Below are positions 45,010-57,650 of a stretch of 64,000 nt of DNA, piece after piece; the first letter of the stretch is position 1, and the number at the start of each line of letters is the position of its first letter. The stretch is from Cordylochernes scorpioides. Its lineage: Eukaryota > Arthropoda > Arachnida > Pseudoscorpiones > Chernetidae. Position numbers and translations under genes: made by a program. The DNA lies in the NCBI GenBank assembly GCA_030710605.1, contig CP092879.1:40424842-40488841 (forward strand). The letters are read 5' to 3'. The notes beneath the pieces are model-generated. The model saw only the letters and a program-made list of their open reading frames with translations. It was not told the DNA's origin and ran no database searches.

Positions 45010-46050
45010 ATTCTTTACAGAAATATATCACAGTTCTCTCTTTGTTAATCATATGCTTTGTTAGTAACAGAACAATACCCTCTTTCTGGTTTGGCTTATT
45101 ACAGATATCGTGGCACTTGTTCTTTGATAAGTCTAAGAGCAATATTTTACTGACTTGAATTGTTTGTCATTTGGTTTATCACAAATATTTCACAGTAATT
45201 GTTCTTGTTAATCATATTCCTTATTAAAACACAACACTATTTTACGTTCTTGGTTTATTAAAGATATATCACGGCATTTGTTCTGAATAACCATATTCTT
45301 TGTTCGGAAAAGAACAATATTTTACTGACTTGAAATGTCCGTCTTAGTTTATCAAATATATATAACAGTACTTGTTCTGATTATTCATATTCATTGCACT
45401 GAACAGAACAATATATTATTGTTTAGGAATGTCTGTCTTGGGTTATCATAAATATTTCACAGTACCTGTTCCGGTTAGCCATATTCTTTATTAAAAACCT
45501 AATAATATTTCACTGCCTTGGTTTATTAAAATTATATCACGGTACTTGTTCCGAATAACCATATTCTCTTTAAAAAATAAAAAAACAATATTTTACTTTC
45601 TTGAAATTGACTGTTTCGGTTTATTACAGATATATCACAGTACTTGTTCTGGCTTACCTATTCATTATTCGGAACAGAACAATATACTACCATCTTTGAA
45701 TATATATCTTGGTTGGTTAAGAATATATTACAGTACTTGTTCTGATTAATCATAATCGTTTTTCGGAACAGAACGATATATTACGGTCTTGGAATGTATT
45801 ACTGTTTTATTAAAGATATATCACAGTACTTGTGTTCTGATTATACCGATATTCTTTACTATAAACAGAACAATATTTTACTATTTTGCAATGTCTGTTT
45901 TGGTTTATTAAAAATACATTACTTTTTCGGATCAACCATATTATTCACAAAAAAAAAAAAAAGAATAATATTGTTTTGGTCTTTTACATGATATCACAAT
46001 ATTCTGTATAATCTTTTTAGTCAACAATATTTTGCTCCGAATAGTTCTTT
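45010..46050. repeat. Irregular tandem array, 79-98-bp units
   Basis: The motif cacagtacttgttctg with ttggtttattaaagatatat before it and gaacagaacaatattttac after it recurs about ten times. The starts I located (45193, 45272, 45366, 45460, 45540, 45638, 45731, 45823) give spacings of 79, 94, 94, 80, 98, 93 and 92. Units are diverged throughout, suggesting an old array. Short ORFs across it are by-products. Confidence 0.88.
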
Positions 46051-46477
46051 TTGTTACAGCGTATATGTTTTGGTATATTACACACTCTGTTGGTTTTCGT
46101 AATAAACAATTGTCAATGGAATTCATGGTAAGTCTAAGAAGAAAAGATGACTCTTCGGCTAGAAATGTTTTGGAATTTTTTTTTACATTTCTCGACAAAA
46201 ATCTTTCATCCTCCTTAATATTTAAATTAAAACATTTGCTCTCGAAGCGTCTTTGTAATGAAAATATATTTGTGAAATCATATCAAATGTTATATTTTTA
46301 TATTCTAAATAAAACTTGCCCCTGACCGAAGTATTTTTTTTTTATTCCTAAAGAATTCTGGAAACAAGCCTTATCCATCTTCCTCCATTCAGTTATTGAC
46401 AATTGGAGAAAATGAAAGATCACAAGGTTATATCAATCTAAACTTACATTGTGTTTCTAATAGAATCGGAAAACTTA
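46051..46477. other. AT-rich stretch, no gene seen
   Basis: Continues from the decayed end of the tandem array. The 97-codon frame at 46032-46325 has no recognisable feature and an AT-driven composition. Confidence 0.45.
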
Positions 46478-46978
46478 TCTATATATATAAAAATGAATGT
46501 ATGTGTGTCTGTTTGTTTGTTTGTCCTTTATGCCTGACCAAACCACTCATTGGATCGCCATGAAACTTTGGGAAGTTATTTAGTATAGTACTGGGAAGGT
46601 TTCTAGCAAATAAAATTTTTGAAATAACTTTTCGCCTAGAAATAATCAAGATAAATATTCTAATTTATCTGTTATAATTCAACAATCTGCTCTAAATATT
46701 ATCATGATGATACGATGATTTTGTAATGTAGAAAATTAGGAAAGACAAAATTCAGGATGACACGGCAATTTATTTGAGACAAGAATAATGATACAATTCC
46801 AAGGCAAGATACTATTCCTTTAACTTCCAATTACCGAGGGAACCAATTAATATTGATTTTATTCAACTTATCGAGTATTTTTCAAGGGACCGGGAAAAAA
46901 ATGTTCACTTTATCGAGAGATTCGTTAGACAAACTTTTACTCGGGTAAAACCCGGGCGAAGCCGGGTACGTCCGCTAG
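46478..46978 (+). mobile_element. Helitron, 501 bp, non-autonomous
   Basis: Starts TCTATATATATAAAAATG with a gtgtgtctgtttgtttgttt tract, has ccatgaaactttgggaagtt in the 5' half, and ends with the hairpin cccgggcgaagccggg, tacgtccg and CTAG. Outside bases A (46477) and T (46979). This is the cleanest single copy of the family that also built the composites. Confidence 0.95.
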
Positions 46979-48605
46979 TTTATCAAATAAAAATAGAATA
47001 CCACACACATTACTAGTAGATAGGTTTACATGGTGTTTTAAAGAAACGTATTTGACTGTATACAATATTTCGAAAACCCCAGCGCTTTCCTTTATGACAA
47101 ATTAATTTATATTTTAATTTGTTTATAAAGTTATTCCTATATTTATATATATATTTATTATGTTATTAATCATAAAATAAGATTGTCGTAAATATTCGTG
47201 TTTTTTTTAAAAACGTTGTTTTCTTATTACTTGACGAATAATATTATTACGGCGAATACATAATAATACATGCTACAATTACTTTATACATAATACAAAG
47301 ACATTATACATAACGGCGAATAATATTGGTATTTCAATTATTTGCAAGTGTTTACGAACCTTTGGGACAACCCCTTGTATATATCATATATTAAAATAAA
47401 AACTTGATGAATGGAAGCGCTTTGCTTTTCGAAAGGGCATAAACCTTTTAGCGTAAAAAAATTAGATAAAAAATAAGGATATATGCTAGTAATATAGTGT
47501 AAGTATGGATAATTTAATATTTCTATAGAGCATGCGAACACTATATTTACATATGTTGTAATATTGTTTTTTACAATTTTCGTTTTGGTCGCGCCGAAAT
47601 GGTAAGCTTTAAACGCTAGTGCATGAATTTTGCTTTCGAATAGAACATTTAATTTTATTCTTCTCTGCATTATATATACATAAACAGAATATTTTATCTT
47701 ATTTATTGTGCGTTCCTTTACAATATTTACGCTGTTTGGTTACAAGACTATCGCTACAACAACGGTCCAATGTGTAGGTAGGTTAATAAAGTACCAGCCA
47801 CAACTTACAATTCCAAGGAGCTCCTACATACGACCCCCAGTATTTCATGATTTTGCCCGTCATACTTTATTAGATGCCAAGATAAACGGGGTGTACTTAC
47901 CTTCTTGTGTTACTGCCAATACTGGTTCCTCGCAGAATTTATGGTGGAGATACTATACAATCTATTTCTATATCTTTTTGCTGAGGTATATATGAATTTG
48001 TTACGGAATATCTAATATCAATTGAAAATGTAACTGTGAGTGTTTTTTTATTATGAATTCTAACGATAATTTGATAAAATTCGTTAATGGATTATCAGAA
48101 ATTGAGATGAACCCATAGTCGGTATTCCATTTCATATTAATGATAAGCGAGTAAAAAAGGATTGTTCATGAAATAACGTTCATTTTCGCAATTAAAATAT
48201 ACTCATTAATATATATTTAATTGTGTGTGTGATTTTATTTTTTGTAAATCTCTCTCTTTGACTTACAATATAACTAAAAACATAAAAAGCTGAGGAACAG
48301 AAAATATTAGATTTTTCTTATTGGATTGAAACATGATAGATATTGATTATTAAAATATAAAAATATGATTATTGCAAATTTTAGCGATAGATTGTTTTCA
48401 AATAGGTGTTATATACTACATCAAAATTTCTATAAAACACATCGTAAAATTTGAAACTATGCGAGCGAGCGTCTTTCGAAAAGATGACCTATTAGTTTGT
48501 TCTGAACTTTCTCTTTATTTATATGATGTGGAAGATCACCACTTTAAAAATGATCATTTTGATGTTCTTACCTTAACCTCTACACAAACTGTATAGACAT
48601 GTATA
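46979..48605. other. AT-rich stretch, no gene resolved
   Basis: 47760-47960 has more balanced composition, and a 95-codon frame (47708-47995) crosses it, but it resembles no family I know and has no convincing context. 47150-47340 contains short repeats of attatacataatacaaag type. Confidence 0.4.
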
Positions 48606-49432
48606 TACGGAATGAGAGCTGTTCACACGGGTCAGGATTCCTTCCAACACAGCTACAGGTCTGTGTGACAACATCTACACAGTTACAGTTTCGTGTGACA
48701 ACTGCGGGTTGAGAACTGTCCTCTCCAAGTCTGGAATCCTCTCTGCACAGCTACAGTTCCGTGTGACAACTACTGGGTGAGAGCTGTCTTCCTCAAGTTA
48801 GGAATCCTCTCTGTACAGCTACAGTTCCGTGTGACAACTACTGGGTGAGAGCTGTTTACCCAGAGTCAGGAATCCCTCCAGTAAAGCTACAGTTCCGTGT
48901 GACAACTACTGGGTGAAAGCTGTCCTCTCCAAGTCAGGAATTCTCCCAGCACAGCTACAGTTCAGTGTGACAACTACTGGGTGAGAGCTGTCTTCCTCAA
49001 GTCAGGATTCCTCTCTGTACAGCTACAGTTCCGTGTGACAACTACTGGGTGAGAGCTGTTTACCCAGAGTCAGGAATCCCTCCAGTAAAGCTACAGTTCC
49101 GTGTGACAACTACTGGGTGAGAGCTGTCTTCCTCAAGTCAGGAATCCTCCCAGCACAGCTAAAGTTCCGTGTGACAACTACGGGGTGAGAGCTGTCTTCC
49201 TCAAGTCAGGAATCCTCCCAGCACAGCTACAGTTCCGTGTGACAACTACGGGGTGAGAGCTGTCTTCCTCAAGTCAGGAATCCTCCCAGTACAGCTACAG
49301 TTCTGCGTGACAACTGCGGGGTGAGAGCTGTCCTCTCCAAGTCAGGAAACCTCCCAGCAAAGCTACAGTTCCGTGTGACAACTACTGGGTGAGAGCTGTC
49401 TCGCTCAAGTCAGGAATCCTCCCACCACAGCT
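48606..49432. repeat. 68-bp satellite array
   Basis: The unit contains cagctacagttccgtgtgac, aactactgggtgagagctgt and caagtcaggaatcctcccag. Matching positions at 48829, 48897 and 48965 are 68 bases apart; about 12 units. A unit variant with tttacccagagtcaggaatc appears twice, three units apart, so there is some higher-order structure. A detached piece lies at 50689-50800. Confidence 0.93.
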
Positions 49433-50688
49433 AACGATTGATTTCCCTACTGTCACGCACGGTTGTCACGAGAAGTAACCTTGCCCCACTCGCCACACTT
49501 CTTGCGACCTAAATTGTTCATTTATTTAAAGCCATCTGTTACTTCCGTAACGATTCTGCTGAGGTACCCATCTGTGTTTCTATTCTACCTCCAGAACAAA
49601 CAAAAAATAAGATTCTTATGTCACTGTGAAGATTTCTTTTATATAATATATTGCAGTACATCTAGAAGAGATATTGATTGGCGTGAAATAAAGTAAAATT
49701 AATCTGCTAAACCTATGTAAATATTAGCAAAATACACTCAAAACGAAAGAGGTAGAGTGTATTACTGTGGGACGTTTAGAAAGTTGACTAAGCTTCTATA
49801 AATGACATTTCTGTAATCGAAGTATCCGTTAGATTCTGATTCCATTGATTTCTCAATATCCGACTAGTATTCTTTGCCTTTTCCCTTGTCCATTCAGTTT
49901 TGCTTTTTACCTTGTCCTACGCTAAAGTCTAATGTATCAAGATATAAAGCGTATAAAACATTCCTCGTATAAAGTCCTCCTAACCTTACGTCTTGTTTCT
50001 TTTCGAATTCAGTCGTCTAGATACCTATCAAAATGTATATTTTCGAAAGGAAACTGTAGTAATGATTGTTTAGTTATCTGTCTATATTACAATAATATAG
50101 TAGCAGTGCTACATAATCGCTAAATCTATCAGAAGCCATTTTACAATTTCGTCAAATATTATCCAATAGTAAGCTTTATATAGTTGCATATTGAATATAT
50201 ATTCTCATTATTTCTGAATAAATTATTGAACCTAACTCATCTTATTGAATATAAACCATCGCGAATGATACCTATAGAGTTAAAGGTAAATGGAATTTCC
50301 TTTACATTAGAGTACTCGCAAACTACAAGAAAAATTCTGTGTTGATCAATGAAGCAATTCTGAAGAAAACTAAGGAACTTTCTGAGCGATTCTTCATAAC
50401 TTTATCATCGTCAAGGAATGGCGGTGCATTCATCTTGGGCCATGTGACTACACGATCTTGGTGATGCGCCAAGACACCTGGTGTGGAACGCACAACCTGG
50501 CTACTCGGAGTCTCTGCTAACTTTCAATTTCTTGTGTACCTAATATCTAATTTGGACAGACCGGTTGTGTGTGTCTTTGATATCTATATAATTTTAATCC
50601 AATAAAAGATATGGCTGCTTAAGGATCAATATTATTTAGAGTTATTTCTTAACTCCTATAAACGTATTCTACAATCCTAAAACGTATG
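49433..50688. other. Unique stretch without a recognised gene
   Basis: No known family in the ORFs. 50380-50520 is GC-richer but does not code for anything recognisable. The stretch separates the main 68-bp array from its outlier. Confidence 0.4.
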
Positions 50689-50800
50689 ATGTCTCACCAA
50701 AGGTCAGGAATCCTCCACGGCACAGCTATAGTTCCGTGTGGCAACTGCGGAGTGAGAGCTGTCTATCCCGGGTCAGGAATCCCCCCAGCATAGCTAGGGA
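50689..50800. repeat. 68-bp satellite, detached units
   Basis: One and a half units (ggtcaggaatcctccacggc, cagctatagttccgtgtgg, gagtgagagctgtctatccc) lie about 1.25 kb from the main array. Confidence 0.85.
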
Positions 50801-50884
50801 ATGTTAGGGAATATCGTGAATCCAACCATAATACTGTTGCATTAATTTATATATACTATATTCCTACAACTGTTGTATTTATAA

Positions 50885-51297
50885 AATGAAAGGATTTAAA
50901 AAAACGAATGTTTCTTTTATACATATTACAAACTTCTACTGCCCTTACTGCGATGAAAAATAAATTGGGAGGGCTTGGCTCATCAGTGGTGAACCCTCCC
51001 AGCGGTTTCGCCAATTTAATCCACCAGACCGCTTCTCAGAGCTCTAAAACTGTATTGGACGATTCTACTTATATACGCAGTACTGAAGGATGGAATCTCA
51101 GAAATGGTTTACAATAAAACTATGGACACAAGCTTATAGGACAGTAGAATTACATTCAAATATTTGCATCGAGCAATGCTCTTCCGCAAACAATAAAGAC
51201 AAGGCCAGTTAGGCATAAATTAACTAACAGTAAGGGCAGTAGAAGTTTGTATTATGTATAAAAGAAACATTCGTGCTTTTAAATCCTTTTATTTTAT
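50885..51297 (+). repeat. Penelope-linked family B, copy 5 (best preserved)
   Basis: Inverted ends of about 62 bases: 50889-50950 (aacgaatgtttcttttatac ... ctactgcccttactg) and 51228-51290. Inside, gaaccctcccagcggtttcg, ccaccagaccgcttctcaga, gagctctaaaactgtattgg and actgaaggatggaat. The last items align with sequence that runs into the Penelope frame at 25991. There is no ORF for RT or nuclease. Confidence 0.85.
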
Positions 51298-52437
51298 ATG
51301 TATAGATTGCGCGTTATTGCTTTGTGTTAACTGTTGTATTGTTTATTATCTTTATATAGTTAATACTTGAAGGCTTATTCTTGGAGATTATTCAAACTAT
51401 AGAAATAGGATCTTTAGTTGTAGAGATTCGATAAATATTTCAGCTTCGAACACAAATCTTCCGCTTATAGAACAAGTTATCAAATACAAAAGTCTGTTCA
51501 GACAACATACAGTACAATAATTGTACGATAATTTGTAGAGAACAAATAGAAGCTAAGTCTACACACAGAAATATATTAATAATTTTAATAGAAAATGATC
51601 TTTATTGATATGGAAAATCTAGTTTTCAGGGATAAGTTTCTTTGAAAAGTTTACTTGAAATATTTCTAGCTTTCGGTCACGAAAGTCCTTCTACAGGAAT
51701 AAACTCGATGCAATATATCTTTAATTCACAATACAATTTTTTTTTTATTGAGAAAAACATATTAGCTTTCGGGCTAAGTCATCTTCTAATGGCATAGAAA
51801 TCTTTCCTCTTCTATCTTTGATAAGCCAGTAGAAAAAAATCGCTATATAGTGGTTTCACAATAAAAATTTTGTTTAATTTGTTATTAAAACATTTTAGTA
51901 AACCTATATAGAAAAATAAAACTAAAAATATAATCTATTAATACTAATGAAACGAAATAATATCAAAATCATATCAAAAATTGCTTTATTTAACGACATA
52001 GCGACATGGATTACAGTGACAAAAAGTTTACTTCCTGATTACACAAAAACTACAAATAGCGGAGTACATTGTCAACCGCAATTGCTACAATTACTGAAAG
52101 AGGGATAATCTAGTATGCACTAATATTGGATTTTATGGAGATTCCTTGGAGAATATATTAATCTTTATAATCTCTCGCCCAAACGTTTTTCCTTTTACGA
52201 AAAAAAAAAAAACATCAAGAAATAAAAATGTTCGAAGATTCTTTACTTTAATGTTAGTAAATTAGAACCGTCTCTTTAGTGAAATAACTTATGAAATGTC
52301 AAAAATTCTAATTCCCTTTTATATGCTTATTTATATTCAACTGAGAAGAGCATTATTCTGCGAAAATATATCAATTGAGGAATTTATACCAAACGAAGTA
52401 CCTATGATGTGTATAAATGAACGAATTTATCCTTATA
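51298..52437. other. AT-rich stretch, no gene seen
   Basis: 51660-51790 contains short inverted text (ctagctttcggtcacgaaag, ttagctttcgggctaagtc). No ORF of note. Confidence 0.45.
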
Positions 52438-54395
52438 TCTATAAAAATGAAATCCAAAATCGATGTTTGTTATCGCGTTGCGCAAAATCTACAGAATAAA
52501 TCATTATGAAATTTCGCATGTAGGTAGCTGAAGATTTCGTTTAACATATAGGCTATTCAAAAAACTAAAAAGGTTAATGTGCTTTTTTTTAAATAAAAAA
52601 ACAAAAAGCGTTAGTTCCAGCCTTTTATCGCTTGGGCGCAGCACTGGTCGCGACGATAAATGAATTTGATTGGTTAATAATTAACACGTGGTTTGTTTAC
52701 ACGATGAATTTTTTTAAAAGGTAAGATTATCCAATCGCCGTGAAACTTTAGGAAGTTATTTACTATACTACTGGGAAGATTTCTGGTTTGAATTTGATTT
52801 GAAATAAATATTCTTTGAAATTTTATTTGCATATTTTCTACTTTCACTCGCAAGCAGCGCCTCTAGCGGTGTCTGCTGAAATTATATTTATAAATTGTAA
52901 CAATGCTTAAAATGTTTTCCAAGTATAATAAATTTAATTTGAGAATTTAGTAATATAATATTCCAATGACGTAAAAAAACTTAGCATTTCAATATCAATA
53001 TATATTTAAAGAAAAAATTGTAACGTTTTTGTGTTAAATGTTAAAATGTAATGTTAAAATATATTTATACATTGTTAATTTAATTTGCTGTTGTTTTATA
53101 AAAATGATGATGCAAATTCAATTGTTGTTGTGGAAATATCTTTATTTACGGAGCTGCTAACCATAATAAATTATTTTTGAGCCCCTAATTGTTGTTGTTT
53201 ATTTTCGTTTGTTTATAAAAAAAAATTACATTGTTTGTAATGATGATAACAAAAATGAAATTTTAAATTAATATATATAATTCATTGAGAAAAAAGAAAT
53301 AATTAATTATCGAATTCACAAAAGTGACAATATCTTATTTAAAATATAATAAATGTTTTCAAAAAATTATGTGTTTCAAAAATATATTTAAACGCATATA
53401 ACAATATTTATAAATCAATATATAGCTAAATGGGATTTTTTCTAGAATCGTTTTAACAAATGTTCGTTAGGCAAACTTTTACTCGGATAAAAACTGTGCG
53501 AAGCCGGGTACACACACACACATTCGCTAAATAGTTATTTACAAATCTACGTTTGTGGCAAGATACTATTCCTTCAACTTCAAATTACCGAGTGGACCAA
53601 TTAATACTGATTTTTTTCAACTTATCGAGTATTTGTCAAGGGACCGGGAAAAATTATCGAGAGTGTAGACAAGTATAGATTCAGTAGGGATTGGATGTTT
53701 GCTAGAATCGTTTTAACAAATGTTTGTTAAGCAAACTTTTACTCGGGTAAAAATCGGGCGAAGCCGGGAACATATATATATATATGTTTGTCGGCTATGC
53801 ACGCCCTCAATATGTAACTAATCTCGCTGAAATTTGAACAGGACAGAGAGTTAAATCTGGAAGAGTTTTTTATCGCACTTTAACCAAGAAAAATTATATT
53901 TAACCAAGTACTGAGCAACAATATATTTTTTTGTCAGAAATGATGATGACAATATTGCCGTATCATGCTTGATTGCATCAAAAAATTATTTTGGGGAATA
54001 TTCACTAAAACAGACCACGGGCGAAGCCAGATAATGTTTAATAGTAGGCAGGATCAAAATTCTACCAGCGAAACATTCACTCGAGCAGAAGACACACGAA
54101 GCCAGGTCATCTCTATATATAAAATATCGTTTATCGGCCTTTTGGCTAAGATCATGTAGTATATCTCTAGATATTTTTATTTATATATATCTTTTTAAAA
54201 ATCTATTCAGTAGAGAGAGGATATGTTTGCTCGAAAAATAAATTTCATATATTATATAAATATATGACGTAAAGAATTATATTATCATTATTATCATATT
54301 ATTCTGTGTGTTCCCGAATATTATTATCAATAATATTCGTTAAGCAAACTTTCACTCGAATAAAACCCGGGCGAAGCCGGGTACACCTTCGCTAG
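52438..54395 (+). mobile_element. Composite Helitron, copy 2
   Basis: Same order of units as 14734-16722: TCTATAAAAATGAAATCC start, internal ends at about 53505 (gaagccgggtacacacaca) and 53765 (gcgaagccgggaaca), the unit with cgaagccaggtc near 54098, and the last unit with the U2-like piece. Ends in CTAG before T. The two copies differ by substitutions and by short indels in low-complexity tracts. Confidence 0.85.
54110..54395 (+). mobile_element. Helitron unit with U2 snRNA-like piece, copy 2
   Basis: 286 bp from TCTCTATATATA (after A at 54109) to CTAG (before T at 54396). The U2-like part is atcgtttatcggccttttgg then ctaagatcatgtagtatatct, from 54125. Taken with the other unit, more of the U2 start is supported: this one keeps gtagtat where the first has tagtat. 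Confidence 0.85.
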
Positions 54396-54458
54396 TATAT
54401 ATATATATACATGAAAAAACAATAGAAAAAATGAAAATTAAGTGGGTCAGGTGTTGAT

Positions 54459-54790
54459 ATTAAAAATAAAGGAAGCATATCCTGACCACGAGCACATGTG
54501 CTTTTTAGATGGCCATATATAATACCCATTTCTTGGTTTATCAAGAAGCCTCTGGCACCAAAAATATTTTTGGTCGCAGTGGTACAGCCTGCTCAATGCT
54601 GACGAGCGCCAACAGCGCGAAACGCGTTCGTGGATGGCTTTTCTTGATTTATCAAGAAATTGGGTTGGCCAAATATCACGGAACAAGTTAAATGAACGTT
54701 TAGTTTATTTTTGCTCCACTAGATGGCGCTCTGCCATCTAAAAAGCACATGTGCTCGTGGTCAGGATATGCTTTCTTTATTTTTAATATA
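54459..54790. mobile_element. Foldback MITE with 56-bp arms
   Basis: Left arm 54459-54514 (aaaataaaggaagcatatcc, tgaccacgagcacatgtgct, ttttagatggc) and right arm 54733-54790, inverted. Inside are ttggtttatcaagaagcctc, ggcttttcttgatttatcaa and caaatatcacggaacaagtt. A second copy starts at 63826 and runs off the window. Confidence 0.9.
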
Positions 54791-54875
54791 TATATATTTA
54801 AGTTTGGATTAAGTTTGAAGTTTGTGACAAATAGGATCCGAATGTTGTATATTCTGTTTAAGCCTTCTTGTATTA

Positions 54876-55084
54876 CACTCATGAACAAAAATTAAGGAAG
54901 TTATACCTTTCAGCATGTATATCAGGATTCAGACAAAAACTTTGAAAAATATTTAATACACAGTGACCTTTATTAAAAAAACACAAGATAAACAAGCGTA
55001 AACAAAATTGCCTCTGTCTCCTTAAAAAAGCAAACAACCGGCGATATAAAAGACTCTCTACTTCCTTAAATTAGTCCATGTATG
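54876..55084. mobile_element. MITE family A, copy 5
   Basis: cactcatgaacaaaaattaagg on the left, cttccttaaattagtccatg on the right, TA outside. The interior agcatgtatatcaggattca and caaccggcgatataaaag is as in the other copies. Confidence 0.88.
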
Positions 55085-55329
55085 TAAATAAGTTGTCAGG
55101 TTAGTATATTGAAATGTTTTATGTAGACACTAAGAAAATTTTATCAGGATACATCACAGAAGTCTCTAGGAATTTTTCAATGTAAAATTAGATCTATAAA
55201 CTCAGTGATAGATCTTTTCCCGTGTTGTCCTTATCAGGATGGATTGATCTCTTTGGCTATTTTTAGCCTCAGTCGTTATGATATTGTACCTGTAGAATAT
55301 ATAAAAAACGAACAACGGGTTTGATGAAA
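55085..55329. other. Short unique stretch
   Basis: Nothing recognised; separates a MITE from a SINE. Confidence 0.4.
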
Positions 55330-55590
55330 GAGTGGTAAAGACCGAAGGTTTTCGATAGCCACGATCGAATCCCGAATTTGTCTTCTTTTTTTTTTTTCAT
55401 AGGAAAGAATTACTTCAATGGCATCACATTTTTACAAAACTCCAACCCCACCAGTAAGTGCAAGTAACCAATCGGTCTCTGGCACATTAGTAAATGCAAA
55501 ATTCAAACTTCTTTCTACATGTACAGACATGCGGTGCACTTGAAGTAAAAGCAATAAAAAACAAACCACTATGAGTATCATGGCCATTTG
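55330..55590 (+). repeat. tRNA-derived SINE, nearly full
   Basis: Head: gagtggtaaagaccgaagg with a B-box-like acgatcgaatcccgaattt, then a T-rich linker, ttcaatggcatcac, ccagtaagtgcaagtaacca, ctggcacattagtaaatgca, acatgtacagacatgcggtg and a tail with tatcatggcc. Matches the family along its entire length. Confidence 0.8.
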
Positions 55591-56080
55591 GTCTTAATAA
55601 ATTTCTTTGTATGATTATTATAGTAACATGTGTACTAATAATAATAAAATAAAATAAAAAACAATTTGATGCAGTGTAAAATGATTTTTTTTATTCACAG
55701 CTTTCAATGATCATCATTTTTTTTTTTTGAAATTTATAATAGATTCTTATATAATTGACCATAATCAAAAATACTTATGCTACTGGGTTCTCTAAGAGTT
55801 TAAGTAATTTAGCTTAAATCCTTTCGATTCTACATAAGTGATCGCTTAGAGGAAGTGATTGTAACTTATGTAGCCTATAGAGAGAGAAATTCTTTAAGTA
55901 ATTTAATTCAAGCTATAAAGTCAAAACTTTGTTTATGTTTCATCTTCCTGCGTTTAATAATAATGCAGTGTAATATATATATATATATTAAGAAAAAAAA
56001 AAGGCATCTCCTTATTAATTTTCAATTAATTTATCCACTTTATCCCAGTACAATATCACATTTGTACTATTATATATATA
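55591..56080. other. AT-rich stretch, no gene seen
   Basis: Contains homopolymers (t at 55718-55728) and (AT)n near 55978 and 56070. Confidence 0.5.
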
Positions 56081-57650
56081 CTAGCCGAGTGACCCGGGCA
56101 ACGCCCCGGGTTTACTCGAAGGGCCCGCAGGTGAGAAACTATAGGCACTGGTTCCTATCCCTTAAAATTTATTTAAAATGAAAAAAGAAGAAAAATATTA
56201 ACAAATCAGAAAATAAAATTGCAAAAAACACATCTACACTACTTCAAGAACATGAGAGCACATGCACTGTGTCACCATACGTGTACCATTTGCAAAGACC
56301 CTGCTTAGGATTAAAATTTCTCAGAAGCATAACAATACAACCAACTCGTGTTTGGTAAGCAATTTCAGGAAAGAAACTATAGGCATTAGTTGAAGAGATT
56401 AAATAATTATATTTAGAGTGAAAAAATGACACAAATCAGAAAATAAAATTGCAAACAATGCTACTATATCGCAGATAAGACAACATATAAAAGGAATTAT
56501 TTAAAGGACCTCATTAAAACTACATTTCTAGTTTTAGATATACAATATAACCTCAATAATTCGACCATGTTTTGTTGTCCTGACCTACAGCCTATCATAT
56601 AACAAACTGTAATTCAACACTATCGATAATTCGACCATTTTAAATTTCAACAATTGATTGTTGCTTAAATATAACTTCACTGCTAAAAAGGTATTACAGA
56701 GAAAACGGCTGACATTGTAAATGTACAAAATGTATGTATAGAGCAGGGGAATAATAAATAAAGACCTAAATCAAATTAATTGATAATAAATAGATTATTG
56801 CCAAAAAAAAATACAAAAAATATTTTCTTCTCCTTTCTTATCTTCACTCAATCATATTAGAGTGTCAAGCTTGTAAAGCTTGAAATTAACAACCATCATG
56901 ATTGGGTGAAGTAGAATGCGTCTGCCTTTGTCATCAAGACTGGGAGCACTACTCAGTGGCAGGCCACTGACTTAGCTCCAAAAGAAATGCCGCCTCTGAC
57001 ATGAGGAACAGACTCATGTGCAGCCGCTCCTAACATGGAGTACAAACGCTGCTCATCCTGTATCCCTGGATTAGGAGCCCTTACAAGGTACTATCAGCCG
57101 GGCCAGCTGAGCCCAGGTTTTTTTTAGTGAGCTTGTTACTGCTCCCCCCTCCTCCTTTTTCATCCTGGCTTGGGACCGGCGAAGGCCGAGTTTTTTTTCT
57201 TTCAGGTGAGAAACTTTAGGCATTGGTGAAAAGTGTAAATATATATTTTGGAAATAAAAAAAAGGATAAAATAAATCAGAATATAAATTTACAAACTATA
57301 TTTCAGAGGAGACGATTTATAATAGGAATTCATTTAAATGACCTCATTAAAAACTACATTTTATATATACTTGGGTTCAACTTTACATGTATGCTATCCA
57401 AAGTTCGCACACTTGAAAAAGTCACATAAAGTCGTCTGTGCGTAAACACAGGCTCTTGTAGCAATGGTTTGGCCTTGAGCCCTCTTTATAGTCATAGCAA
57501 AAGCCAACCTTATTGAAACATAAAGCCTCTCTAGAATGAAGCGAAAGTTGGTATCCGAAGGGGACAAAGATATTCCAGACATTATACAGTGTGTTCAACT
57601 TTGGGCACTGTCAGTATATGTGCTTCAAGGACATGAGAGATATAAGAAAA
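56081..57650 (-). mobile_element. Decayed Helitron with helicase remnant
   Basis: Its minus-strand 3' end is at 56081: ctag, then the hairpin text gacccgggcaacgccccggg. A helicase C-terminal fragment lies upstream in the same orientation at 57394-57582, as expected for this class. Between them are repeated scraps (gtgagaaactataggca at 56112 and gtgagaaactttaggca at 57205; acatgagag at 56250 and 57635) that suggest internal duplication. The 5' limit is not defined. Confidence 0.6.
57394..57582 (-). pseudogene. Helitron/PIF1-type helicase fragment
   Basis: The 62-codon frame contains SPSDTNFRFILERLYVSIRL followed by AFAMTIKRAQGQT, the region around helicase motifs V-VI that is strongly conserved near the end of Helitron Rep-helicase proteins. 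The GQLYVALSR-type block that normally follows is not found, and no Rep domain is visible nearby. The usual Asn or Lys pair in MTINKAQGQT is KR here. It is a relic of an autonomous element. Confidence 0.82.

Noticed and set aside
47708-47995. 95-codon plus-strand ORF as a gene
   Set aside because: No recognisable domain, splice context or repeat partner; length is compatible with chance in this composition.
48606-49432. Second regular array considered as CRISPR-like
   Set aside because: 68-bp units are homologous end to end; it is a satellite.
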